From contig JAFNXT010000081.1 in the NCBI GenBank assembly GCA_017378975.1, positions 1-11,667 on the forward strand: a DNA stretch of 11,667 nt, given 5' to 3'. This stretch comes from Oscillospiraceae bacterium (GTDB taxonomy: Bacteria > Bacillota > Clostridia > Oscillospirales > Oscillospiraceae). Both the position numbers and the translations under genes were made by a program. Shown here piece after piece: positions 1-6,800 of the stretch. Each line of letters begins with the position of its first letter. Position 1 is the stretch's first letter. The notes beneath the pieces are model-generated. The model was not told the DNA's origin. It searched no databases and saw only the letters and a program-made list of their open reading frames with translations.

Positions 1-121
1 ACTCCCGACCGGTATCCGTATACACCTTCACCGTGCGGTTGATATGGCCGTTTCCAAACTCATTCCAGCGAACAGGCGTACCATCGATCCGGAAAGCAGA
101 AGCGATTTTATCGATTTGCAA
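1..121 (-). CDS. N-terminus of an aminoglycoside-phosphotransferase-type kinase (N-acetylhexosamine kinase-like), truncated by window edge
   Basis: Reading the reverse strand gives an uninterrupted frame from codon 1 at 121 to the left edge, 40 residues. Residues 21-29 read EFGNGHINR, the nucleotide-binding N-lobe signature (G-N-G-H-I-N) of the APH/ChoK-fold family that includes bacterial N-acetylhexosamine 1-kinases; it is followed by a V-x-T-D-x-G strand-turn typical of the same N-lobe. I chose the TTG at 121-119 because a GAGGTGA ribosome binding site (133-127) lies about 6 nt upstream. A GTG at 130-128 is in frame but overlaps that site, and a TGA at 163-161 closes the frame above it. Family knowledge suggests ATP-dependent phosphorylation of an amino sugar or similar small substrate. 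Only the N-lobe is visible, so the substrate cannot be read. It is divergent from the DUF1846 gene. Confidence 0.62.
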   Translation of the reverse strand, partial: MQIDKIASAFRIDGTPVRWNEFGNGHINRTVKVYTDTGRE

Positions 122-178
122 AGCATTCACCTCAAAGTCAAATTTGACGCTTTTTCTTAATCATAGATATCCATAGTC

Positions 179-207
179 ATGTTACCATAGAAACACGAAA
201 AATGCAA
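179..207 (-). promoter_or_regulatory. Candidate sigma-70 promoter for the leftward kinase gene
   Basis: On the minus strand, TTGCAT (207-202) and TAACAT (184-179) are separated by exactly 17 nt, and a TGG precedes the -10 as an extended -10. Transcription would start near 172, leaving a leader of about 50 nt before the TTG start. The -10 matches the consensus at only four of six positions. Confidence 0.45.
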
Positions 208-230
208 ACACTATTTATAAGTGTGTCCCG

Positions 231-242
231 CTTTTGCAAAAG
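231..242. promoter_or_regulatory. 12-bp perfect palindrome in the divergent control region (possible operator)
   Basis: CTTTTGCAAAAG is fully self-complementary. It sits between the two divergent promoters, upstream of both, a place where a dimeric regulator could act on both genes. A second, weaker inverted repeat (TTTGT, 3-nt gap, ACAAA at 280-292) lies between the -35 and -10 of the rightward promoter. A binding role is inferred from symmetry and position only. Confidence 0.3.
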
Positions 243-274
243 AAAAAGCATCATGATATTATTGCGTAAAAACC

Positions 275-303
275 TTGCTTTTGTGAAACAAATTTAGTAC
301 AAT
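275..303 (+). promoter_or_regulatory. Sigma-70-type promoter for the DUF1846 gene
   Basis: TTGCTT (275-280) and TACAAT (298-303) are separated by 17 nt. Transcription would begin near 310, giving a leader of about 25 nt to the ATG at 336. Confidence 0.6.
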
Positions 304-335
304 AGTCGTAACTATTGCAAGTGAGGCGTTGCATC

Positions 336-1802
336 ATGGCGAATATCGGTTTTGACAACGAGCGTTATCTGCATACCCAGTCGGAAAAGATCCGGGATCG
401 GATCAATCAGTTCGGCGGCAAGCTCTATCTGGAGTTTGGCGGCAAGCTGTACGACGATTATCACGCTTCCCGTGTGCTGCCGGGTTTCCAGCCGGACAGC
501 AAGCTGCGGATGCTGCTGCAGATGTCTGATCAGGTGGAGATGGTCATTGCCATCAACGCCGCTGACATTGAGAAAAACAAGGTCCGCAGTGACCTCGGCA
601 TCACCTATGATCAGGATGTGATCCGACTGATCGGCATCTTCCGGGATCTGGGCCTGTACGTCAGCAGTGTGGTCCTGACCCGATATAATGACCAGCCCGG
701 CGTCAAGGGCTTCCAGGGCCGTCTGGAGGCCATGGGCATCAAGGTCTATCATCATTACGCCATCGCCGGCTACCCCTCCGACACCGCCCATATCGTCAGC
801 GACGAGGGCTTCGGCAAAAACGAGTTCATCGAGACCTCCCGGGAACTGGTGGTGGTCACCGCCCCCGGCCCCGGCAGCGGCAAGCTCGCCACCTGCCTGA
901 GCCAGCTCTACCATGAGCACCAGCGTGGTGTCCAGGCCGGCTACGCCAAGTTCGAGACCTTCCCCATCTGGAACCTGCCCCTGAACCACCCGGTGAACCT
1001 GGCCTATGAGGCCGCCACCGCGGACCTGAACGACGTGAACATGATCGACCCCTTCCATCTGGAAGCCTACGGCACCACCACGGTCAACTATAACCGTGAC
1101 GTAGAGGCCTTCCCGGTGCTGGTGGCGATCTTCGAGAAGATCCTGGGCGATTGCCCTTATAAGTCCCCCACGGACATGGGCGTGAACATGGTGGGCAACT
1201 GTATCATCGATGACGAAGTCACCCGCCGTGCCTCCTGTCAGGAGATCATCCGCCGTTATTATGATGTGCTCTGCGGTCACCGCAAGGGCAAGGTGGGCGA
1301 CGATGTGCTCCTGAAGCTGGAGACCCTCATGAAGAAGGCCGGCATCAGCCCCGAACAGCGCACCGTGGTCTCCTACGCGCTGGAGCGTGCCGAGCAGACC
1401 GGCCAGCCTGCCGCCGCCATGGAACTGCCCGACGGTCGGATCGTCACAGGCCGCACCTCGGACCTGCTGGGCGCTTCCGCCGCCATGATGCTCAACGCCC
1501 TGAAGACGCTGGGCGGCATCCGGGACGAGCTGCACCTGATCTCCCCCGTGGTCATCGATCCGATCCAGCACCTGAAGGTGGACCATCTGGGAAACCGGAA
1601 CCCCCGGCTCCACACCGATGAGATCCTGATCGCCCTGTCGATCAGCGCCGCCACCAACCCCACGGCGGAGCTGGCCATGGAACAGCTCCACAAGCTCCGT
1701 GGCTGTGAGGCCCACTCCACGGTCCTGCTGTCCGCCGCCGACGAGAACACGCTGAAGCGTCTGGGCATCAACCTGACCTGCGAACCCAAATTCCGTGCCT
1801 GA
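336..1802 (+). CDS. DUF1846 domain-containing protein
   Basis: The 488-residue product matches the DUF1846 family (PF08903) along its length: the N-terminal MANIGFDNERYL and GGKLYLEFGGKLYDDYHASRV segments (residues 1-12 and 27-46) and a glycine-rich APGPGSGK loop (176-183) are what I recognise it by. The loop resembles a P-loop, but its glycine spacing is not canonical and a Leu follows the Lys instead of Ser/Thr, so nucleotide binding is only a guess. No signal peptide or membrane segment is visible, so it should be cytosolic. The family is widespread in Firmicutes and Actinobacteria with no settled function that I know of. I chose the ATG at 336 because GAGG (323-326) lies 9 nt upstream; a TTG at 315 is in frame but lacks such a site. 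It appears monocistronic: its own promoter precedes it and a repeat hairpin follows. Confidence 0.88.
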   Translation: MANIGFDNERYLHTQSEKIRDRINQFGGKLYLEFGGKLYDDYHASRVLPGFQPDSKLRMLLQMSDQVEMVIAINAADIEKNKVRSDLGITYDQDVIRLIGIFRDLGLYVSSVVLTRYNDQPGVKGFQGRLEAMGIKVYHHYAIAGYPSDTAHIVSDEGFGKNEFIETSRELVVVTAPGPGSGKLATCLSQLYHEHQRGVQAGYAKFETFPIWNLPLNHPVNLAYEAATADLNDVNMIDPFHLEAYGTTTVNYNRDVEAFPVLVAIFEKILGDCPYKSPTDMGVNMVGNCIIDDEVTRRASCQEIIRRYYDVLCGHRKGKVGDDVLLKLETLMKKAGISPEQRTVVSYALERAEQTGQPAAAMELPDGRIVTGRTSDLLGASAAMMLNALKTLGGIRDELHLISPVVIDPIQHLKVDHLGNRNPRLHTDEILIALSISAATNPTAELAMEQLHKLRGCEAHSTVLLSAADENTLKRLGINLTCEPKFRA

Positions 1803-1803
1803 T

Positions 1804-1879
1804 CATACTGTCATCGCGAGGAGCGAAGCGACGTGGCGATCCCCCGGGACCAGCCCCTCACGCCCCCCGCGATGACAGT
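1804..1879. repeat. REP-like palindromic repeat, copy 1
   Basis: Starting 2 nt after the DUF1846 stop codon, the element has 12-bp perfect inverted ends, ACTGTCATCGCG (1807-1818) and CGCGATGACAGT (1868-1879), around a GC-rich centre. Its first 19 nt (1804-1822) are identical to 5281-5299 in copy 2. The internal GAGGAGCGAAGCGACG resembles dispersed intergenic palindromes found in many copies in several bacterial phyla; that comparison is from memory. Confidence 0.75.
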
Positions 1880-1887
1880 TCTTTTTT
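1807..1887 (+). terminator. Repeat-derived intrinsic terminator after the DUF1846 gene
   Basis: The 12-bp outer stem of repeat copy 1 ends at 1879 and is followed by TC and six T residues (1882-1887). The 49-nt interior can also fold. A long stem with a nearby T-run fits Rho-independent termination of the upstream gene, though the loop is larger than usual. Confidence 0.55.
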
Positions 1888-1950
1888 CAGCATTTCCAGA
1901 TCCATCCCGAAGGGATACCATCTATCTCATATCTGAACGGGAGCATCCCC

Positions 1951-2826
1951 ATGTACAAGACCCTGAACCAACATAACATCGAAAAATACGGCACAAAGGT
2001 CTACAAGCTCTCCCTCGATGCCGGCTTCACCTGCCCCAACCGGGACGGCACCCTCGGCACCGGCGGCTGTATCTTTTGCGACGCCCACGGCGGCGGAAGC
2101 TTCGCCGAAGGCCCGGCCCGGTCCATCGCAGAGCAACTGGAAGCCGCCAAAGAGCGGATCCGGAGCAAGGCCCGTAGCGACAAATACATCGCCTACTTCC
2201 AATCCTTCTCCAACACCTACGGTCCGGTAGACCGGCTCCGTGCCCTGTACACCGCCGCCATGGCTCGGTCAGAGATCGTAGGCCTCTCCATCGCCACCCG
2301 TCCTGACTGTCTGCCGGAGGAGGTGATCGACCTGCTCCGTGAGCTGAACGCCGCCAAGCCCATCACCGTGGAGCTGGGTCTGCAGACCATCCACGAGCCC
2401 ACCGTGCGCTATATCCGCCGTGGCTATCCCACCGCCGTCTACGACGATGCCGTGGCACGGCTGAAGGCCGCAGGGATCGAAGTGGTCACCCACATCATCC
2501 TCGGCCTGCCGGGGGAGGACCTTCCGATGGCAGTACAGACCACTCGCCACGCCGTCCGTCAGGGCACCGACGGCGTGAAGTTCCATCTTCTCCACGTCCT
2601 CCGGGATACAGATTTGGAAAAAGCATACCGGCGCGGCGACTTCTCCTGCCTGACGCTGGAGCAGTACGCCGAAGTCCTCAAAGCCTGTATCGACGTCCTG
2701 CCCCCGGAGGTGGTGGTCCACCGGATCACCGGCGACGGTGCCAAACGGGACCTGATCGCGCCCCTGTGGTCCGCCGACAAGAAACGGGTACTGAACTTCC
2801 TGACCCGATACCTCTCCCAGCCCTGA
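1951..2826 (+). CDS. Radical SAM protein, YhcC/TIGR01212 family
   Basis: The 291-residue product has the features of the TIGR01212 (E. coli YhcC-like) radical SAM family. The N-terminal KYGTKVYKLSLDAGFTCPNRDG segment (residues 12-33) leads into the iron-sulfur ligands Cys28, Cys40 and Cys43, the wide first spacing (C-x11-C-x2-C) characteristic of this group. Further conserved blocks are SNTYGPVDRLRALY (87-100), ELGLQT (141-146) and HIILGLPGED (181-190), strands of the SAM-binding barrel. Family knowledge predicts a cytosolic [4Fe-4S] enzyme that cleaves S-adenosylmethionine to a 5'-deoxyadenosyl radical; the substrate is unknown to me. Length is close to the family norm. The start is supported by GGGAG about 7 nt upstream. 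I could not pick out a clear promoter in 1880-1950, which holds a small ATCCC-GAA-GGGAT hairpin (1904-1916). It shares no obvious pathway with its neighbours. Confidence 0.9.
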   Translation: MYKTLNQHNIEKYGTKVYKLSLDAGFTCPNRDGTLGTGGCIFCDAHGGGSFAEGPARSIAEQLEAAKERIRSKARSDKYIAYFQSFSNTYGPVDRLRALYTAAMARSEIVGLSIATRPDCLPEEVIDLLRELNAAKPITVELGLQTIHEPTVRYIRRGYPTAVYDDAVARLKAAGIEVVTHIILGLPGEDLPMAVQTTRHAVRQGTDGVKFHLLHVLRDTDLEKAYRRGDFSCLTLEQYAEVLKACIDVLPPEVVVHRITGDGAKRDLIAPLWSADKKRVLNFLTRYLSQP

Positions 2827-2836
2827 AGATCCGGTC

Positions 2837-2865
2837 TGGACTTTTTCCCCTGCCCATGATATGAT
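2837..2865 (+). promoter_or_regulatory. Promoter of the MFS transporter-phosphodiesterase operon
   Basis: TGGACT (2837-2842) and TATGAT (2860-2865) are 17 nt apart. The likely start point near 2872 leaves a short leader before the ribosome binding site at 2887-2890. The -35 lies only about 10 nt after the radical SAM stop codon, and I see no strong terminator between them, so read-through from upstream is possible. Confidence 0.6.
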
Positions 2866-2898
2866 CCATAAGATGAATAAAGAAACGGAGATGACACC

Positions 2899-4452
2899 AT
2901 GAAGCTCAATTACAAACGTACGATCCTCGTCGGCTTCGCCTTCTTCCTGATCAGCTTGTTCTGGCAGGCCTACGACTCGATCGTCCCCCTGACCCTGACC
3001 AACAAATTCGGCATGTCTCAAACCTGGTCCGGCGTGATCATGGCGATCGACAACATCCTGGCCGTGTTCATGCTGCCGCTCTTCGGTGCCCTGTCCGACA
3101 AATGCCGCTCCAAACACGGCCGCCGTACGCCCTTCATCACCATCGGTGCCACGATCGCGGCGGTGCTCCTGATGTGCCTGTCCTTCGCGGACTCCGCCCA
3201 GCGGACCAACATCGCAGACATCTCCGCCATCGACGATCCGGCCACCCTTGCCGTGATCTATGACGCGCAGGCGGACCAGACTCTGCTGACCCCGGAGGGC
3301 GACCGGTTCGTCCTGTCCGAGACCTTCACCAAAGAAGAGTTCACACAGATCCGCACCACTACCACGGACCCTGAGACCGGCGACGAGATCAAGGACCCCG
3401 ACTACGTCAACTATGTGACCCCGGCCCGTCAGGCCTGTGCCTGGGAACGGACCCAAAAGGACCCCACGGCCCTGATCCTCCTGATCGCCCTGCTGTTGGG
3501 CGTGCTGATCTCCATGGCCACCTTCCGCTCCCCTGCCGTGGCCCTGATGCCCGATGTGACCGTGAAGCCCCTGCGAAGCAAGGGCAACGCCGTGATCAAC
3601 CTCATGGGTACCGCCGGCGGCATCCTGTCGCTGGTGCTGGGCATCGTCTTCGCCACCTCCTCGGTGCAAAACGCCATGATGAGCTACACCGGCTTCTTCT
3701 TCGTGGTGGGCGGCATCATGCTGGTGGCGCTGGGCATCTTCCTGCTGACCGTCCGTGAGACCAAGTGGTCCGCCCAGATGCAGCAGGACAGCATCCGTCT
3801 GGGTCTGGAGGAAGAGACAACAGAAGACGGCCCCCACCGCGGTCTGGATGCCGCTCAGAAGCGGTCCCTGATCTTCATCCTGCTGTCCATCGCTCTGTGG
3901 TACTTCGGCTATAACGCCGTGACCTCCAAGTATTCCGTCTACGCCAGCAACATCCTGCAAAAGAACTTCAACACCACCATGCTGATCGCGCAGGGTGCCG
4001 CCATCGTGGCCTATATCCCCGCCGGCATCATCGCCTCCAGGATCGGCCGCAAAAAGACCATCCTTGCCGGTGTCGTCATGCTGACCACCGCCTTCGGCAT
4101 CGCCGCCACCCTCCGGGCTGACAGCCCCGGCTGGCTCATGAACGTGCTCTTCGCTCTGGCCGGCATCGGCTGGGCCACGATCAACGTCAACTCCTTCCCC
4201 ATGGTCGTCGAGATGTGCTCCGGTGCCGACGTGGGCAAGTACACCGGCTACTACTACACCGCCTCCATGGCGGCCCAGACCGCCACTCCCATGTTCTCCG
4301 GCCTGCTGATGGACAAGCTGGGCATGACCGTCCTGTTCCCCTACGCCACCATCTTCGCCGGGCTGGCCTTCGTGACCATGCTCTTCGTCATGCACGGTGA
4401 CAGCAAGGTAGATGCCAAGCGCGGTCTGGAAGCCTTGTCCGTGGATGACTGA
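2899..4452 (+). CDS. MFS transporter, GPH/SLC45-like, with extracytoplasmic insert
   Basis: The 517-residue protein has twelve predicted membrane segments (approximately 8-28, 45-65, 80-98, 191-208, 230-252, 264-284, 323-340, 361-380, 388-405, 412-435, 447-470, 477-498). The loop after the second segment, LSDKCRSKHGRRTPF (65-79), is the MFS signature in the form used by glycoside-pentoside-hexuronide (GPH) and SLC45-type sugar transporters; the matching loop in the second half is SRIGRKKT (380-387). An inner-membrane cation symporter for a sugar or glycoside is the likely role, with unknown substrate. Odd: between segments 3 and 4, where a short loop is normal, there is a hydrophilic stretch of about 90 residues (99-190) rich in Asp, Thr and Glu. 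GGAG lies 8 nt before the ATG. The next gene starts 12 nt after the stop codon, so the two are probably cotranscribed. Confidence 0.85.
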   Translation: MKLNYKRTILVGFAFFLISLFWQAYDSIVPLTLTNKFGMSQTWSGVIMAIDNILAVFMLPLFGALSDKCRSKHGRRTPFITIGATIAAVLLMCLSFADSAQRTNIADISAIDDPATLAVIYDAQADQTLLTPEGDRFVLSETFTKEEFTQIRTTTTDPETGDEIKDPDYVNYVTPARQACAWERTQKDPTALILLIALLLGVLISMATFRSPAVALMPDVTVKPLRSKGNAVINLMGTAGGILSLVLGIVFATSSVQNAMMSYTGFFFVVGGIMLVALGIFLLTVRETKWSAQMQQDSIRLGLEEETTEDGPHRGLDAAQKRSLIFILLSIALWYFGYNAVTSKYSVYASNILQKNFNTTMLIAQGAAIVAYIPAGIIASRIGRKKTILAGVVMLTTAFGIAATLRADSPGWLMNVLFALAGIGWATINVNSFPMVVEMCSGADVGKYTGYYYTASMAAQTATPMFSGLLMDKLGMTVLFPYATIFAGLAFVTMLFVMHGDSKVDAKRGLEALSVDD

Positions 4453-4464
4453 GGTAGCCCCGTG

Positions 4465-5280
4465 ATGCCTTACATACTGACCCTGCTTGCCATCCTCGCC
4501 GCCACCCCTCTGCTCTGGCGCTTCGCCATCGGCGGCAGGAAGGGCCAGCCCCTCCTGTCGAAGCTCCGGGGATGGGACTACGCCCACCGCGGGCTCCACG
4601 GCGAAGGCCGTCCGGAGAACTCCATGGCCGCCTTTCGTGCGGCGCTGGAGGGCGGATACGGCATCGAGCTGGATGTCCATCTTCTGAAAGACGGTTCCCT
4701 CGCCGTGATCCACGACTCCAAACTCCTTCGGACCACCGGGGAAGAAGGCATCGTGGAGGACCTGACACAGGCGGACCTCCCCCACTACCGGCTGGAGGGC
4801 ACGGATCAGACGATCCCCACCTTCCGTGAGGTGGTGGAGCTCTTCGCCGGGAAAGCCCCCATGATCGTGGAGCTGAAGGTCCATGACAACGACTGTGCCG
4901 CTCTGTGCCAAGCCACCTGCGACCTGCTGGACGGCTACGACACCGTCTACTGTCTGGAATCCTTCGACCCCCGGTGCATCCGATGGCTGAAAAAGCACCG
5001 TCCGGACCTGATCCGGGGCCAGCTGACGGAGAACTACTTCAAGTCCCCCGCCAGCCCTCTGCCGAAGATCCTGAAATGGATCCTGAAGCACAGCCTGTCC
5101 AACTTCCTGACCCGACCCGACTTCGTGGCCTACCGCTACCGGGACCGTCTGGATACCCCCAGCAACCGGTTCCTCCTGAAGACCATCACCGGTGTCACCT
5201 GGACCGTCCAGACCCGTGAGGAAATGGACACCGCCAAAAAGGAAGGCTGGATCTGCATCTTCGAAAACTTCGAACCGTAA
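4465..5280 (+). CDS. Membrane-anchored glycerophosphodiester phosphodiesterase (GDPD family)
   Basis: With the ATG at 4465 the product is 271 residues. An N-terminal hydrophobic helix (about 2-19) is followed by the GDPD catalytic domain. The HRG motif (41-43) supplies the first catalytic His; ENS (51-53), the metal-binding IELDVHLLKDG block (67-77, Glu68 and Asp70) and AVIHD (80-84, second catalytic His83) follow, with a further acidic metal ligand in VELK (135-138). This is the complete active site of family GDPD enzymes, which hydrolyse glycerophosphodiesters to glycerol 3-phosphate and an alcohol using a divalent metal. The single helix suggests anchoring at the membrane; which side the domain faces is not clear. 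A GTG three bases upstream (4462) is an equally close alternative start; GAGG at 4451-4454 serves either. It lies 12 nt from the transporter gene, suggesting linked transport and hydrolysis or simply shared expression. Confidence 0.9.
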   Translation: MPYILTLLAILAATPLLWRFAIGGRKGQPLLSKLRGWDYAHRGLHGEGRPENSMAAFRAALEGGYGIELDVHLLKDGSLAVIHDSKLLRTTGEEGIVEDLTQADLPHYRLEGTDQTIPTFREVVELFAGKAPMIVELKVHDNDCAALCQATCDLLDGYDTVYCLESFDPRCIRWLKKHRPDLIRGQLTENYFKSPASPLPKILKWILKHSLSNFLTRPDFVAYRYRDRLDTPSNRFLLKTITGVTWTVQTREEMDTAKKEGWICIFENFEP

Positions 5281-5328
5281 CATACTGTCATCGCGAGGAA
5301 GCCCCCTTGGGTCCTCCTTGCGATGACA
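5281..5328. repeat. REP-like palindromic repeat, copy 2 (short form)
   Basis: Directly after the phosphodiesterase stop codon, the first 19 nt are identical to the start of copy 1 (1804-1822). The ends TGTCATCGCGAGGA (5286-5299) and TCCTTGCGATGACA (5315-5328) pair over 14 positions with one G-U pair. The centre is shorter than in copy 1 and lacks the GCGAAGCGACG core, so this looks like an internally shortened version. Confidence 0.7.
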
Positions 5329-5334
5329 TTTTTT
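5286..5334 (+). terminator. Repeat-derived intrinsic terminator after the phosphodiesterase gene
   Basis: The 14-bp stem of repeat copy 2, with a possible inner GCCC/GGGT extension (5301-5312), is followed immediately by six T residues (5329-5334). This is a textbook Rho-independent terminator and separates the transporter operon from trkA. Confidence 0.8.
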
Positions 5335-5369
5335 ACCCCCATCCTTATCCCCTCCTTTAACGCCACACC

Positions 5370-5397
5370 TTGCCTTTTCCACAGAACGTGGTATAAT
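5370..5397 (+). promoter_or_regulatory. Extended -10 promoter of trkA-trkH
   Basis: A perfect TATAAT (5392-5397) is preceded by TGG, the extended -10 form. The best -35 is TTGCCT (5370-5375) at 16 nt spacing. Transcription would start near 5404, about 27 nt before the trkA ATG. Confidence 0.72.
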
Positions 5398-5430
5398 GGA
5401 TGACATATCAACGAACGGAAGGTGACCGTT

Positions 5431-6789
5431 ATGAACATCATCATCGCCGGCGGCGGCCGGGTCGGCTCGACCCTCGCCCGGCAACTGTCTGCCGAGGGCT
5501 GTGACCTGACCCTGATCGACAGCGACGACCGGGTCCTCCGGTCCAGCATGGAGCGATACGATATGATCGGTATCCTTGGCAACTGTGCCTCCATGGAGGT
5601 GCTGGAGCAAGCCCATGTGGATGATGCGGACCTGCTGATCGCCGCCACCGATGCGGACGAAGTGAACCTGCTGTGTTGTACCATCGCCCACGCCCTGAAC
5701 CCGAAGCTCCATACGATCGCCCGGATCCGGAACCCGGAATACGGCCAGCAGATCTACCAGCTCCGGGACGTGTTCGGCCTGTCCATGGCGATCAACCCGG
5801 AGAAACAGGCCGCCACCGAGATCGACCGTCTGTTGAAATATCCGGGCTTCCTGCGCCGGGACGTGTTCGCCCGTGGCAGGACCGAGATCGTGGAGCTTCG
5901 GATCGACGCGACGAGCAAGCTTTGCAACGTTTCCCTGTTCCAGTTGTCTTCCATCATCAAATGCCGGGTACTGGTCTGCGCCGTCCTTCGTGACGGTACC
6001 GCGCTGGTGCCCAGAGGCGACTTCATCCTGAAGGAAGGCGACCGGATCTTCGTCACCGCCCCCAGCCGGGATCTGACCACCCTCCTGCGGAGCCTTGGCA
6101 TCATCACCCGCCGGATCCGCAAAGTCATGCTCTGCGGCGGCGGTCATGTGAGCCATTATCTGGCCGCGCTTCTGGAGGAACGTGGCATCGAGACCAAACT
6201 GATCGACTCCGATCTGGAGCGTTGTCAGGAGCTGACCGAGCTCCTGCCCGACACCGCCATCGCCCATGGTGACTGCAGCGATCTGGAGGTGCTCGAGAGC
6301 GAAGGTCTCTCCGACCGTGACGCGCTTGTGGCGCTCACCGGCTCCGACGAGCTGAATATGATCATCTCCCTCTACGCCACCAGCAAGGGCGTCCCACAGG
6401 TGATCACCCGACTGGCAGACACCACCAACCGGGGCATCCTGGATGCCCTGAAGCTGGGCAGTGTGATCTGTCCCAAGGAGCTGTGCTGTAACGACATCGT
6501 CCGTTACGTCCGTGCCATGCAGAACCAGACCGGCGCCGCCATCTCCGTCCACGCCATCGCCGACGGGCAGGTGGAGGCCATGGAGTTTTTGGTGGACGAT
6601 AGCTGTGATCACTGCGGCATCCCCCTCAGATCCCTCAAGACCCGGCCCAATGTCCTGATCGCCAGCATCACCCACGGGGCCCGGACCGAGATCCCCAACG
6701 GCGACTCCGTCTTCCACAAGGGCGACACGCTGGTGGTAGTCACCAGCGGGCGGGGCGTGCTGAAGCAGATGAGCGACATCTTCGACTGA
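5431..6789 (+). CDS. trkA: Trk system potassium uptake regulatory subunit TrkA
   Basis: The 452-residue product has the double RCK layout of full-length TrkA. The first nucleotide-binding domain begins with GGGRVG (residues 7-12) and has its acidic ribose-binding residue in LIDSD (28-32). A first TrkA-C domain covers about 150-225, the second nucleotide-binding domain starts at about 230 with GGGHVS (236-241), and a second TrkA-C domain fills about 370-452. TrkA is a cytosolic ring protein that binds NAD(H) or ATP/ADP and gates the membrane channel TrkH. The second glycine motif ends in Ser where the canonical motif has Gly; the first domain is canonical. I chose ATG 5431, with GGAAGGTG (5415-5424 region) at normal spacing, over the GTG at 5422, which overlaps that site. 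trkH follows after 11 nt, so the two subunits are made from one message. Confidence 0.93.
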   Translation: MNIIIAGGGRVGSTLARQLSAEGCDLTLIDSDDRVLRSSMERYDMIGILGNCASMEVLEQAHVDDADLLIAATDADEVNLLCCTIAHALNPKLHTIARIRNPEYGQQIYQLRDVFGLSMAINPEKQAATEIDRLLKYPGFLRRDVFARGRTEIVELRIDATSKLCNVSLFQLSSIIKCRVLVCAVLRDGTALVPRGDFILKEGDRIFVTAPSRDLTTLLRSLGIITRRIRKVMLCGGGHVSHYLAALLEERGIETKLIDSDLERCQELTELLPDTAIAHGDCSDLEVLESEGLSDRDALVALTGSDELNMIISLYATSKGVPQVITRLADTTNRGILDALKLGSVICPKELCCNDIVRYVRAMQNQTGAAISVHAIADGQVEAMEFLVDDSCDHCGIPLRSLKTRPNVLIASITHGARTEIPNGDSVFHKGDTLVVVTSGRGVLKQMSDIFD

Positions 6790-6800
6790 GAGGGCCGCCC

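Noticed and set aside
312..1715. Minus-strand open frame of 467 codons opposite the DUF1846 gene
   Set aside because: Codon-aligned shadow of the sense gene with the same skewed composition and no plausible ribosome binding site.
2827..2850. Possible terminator after the radical SAM gene (small stem followed by TTTTT)
   Set aside because: Only three base pairs can be formed, and the T-run lies inside the promoter of the next operon.
2269..6717. Minus-strand open frame of 1,482 codons
   Set aside because: Its translation is dominated by Gly, Asp, His, Val and Gln with no domain pattern, as expected from reading GC-rich sense codons backwards. It lies opposite four well-identified genes on the plus strand.
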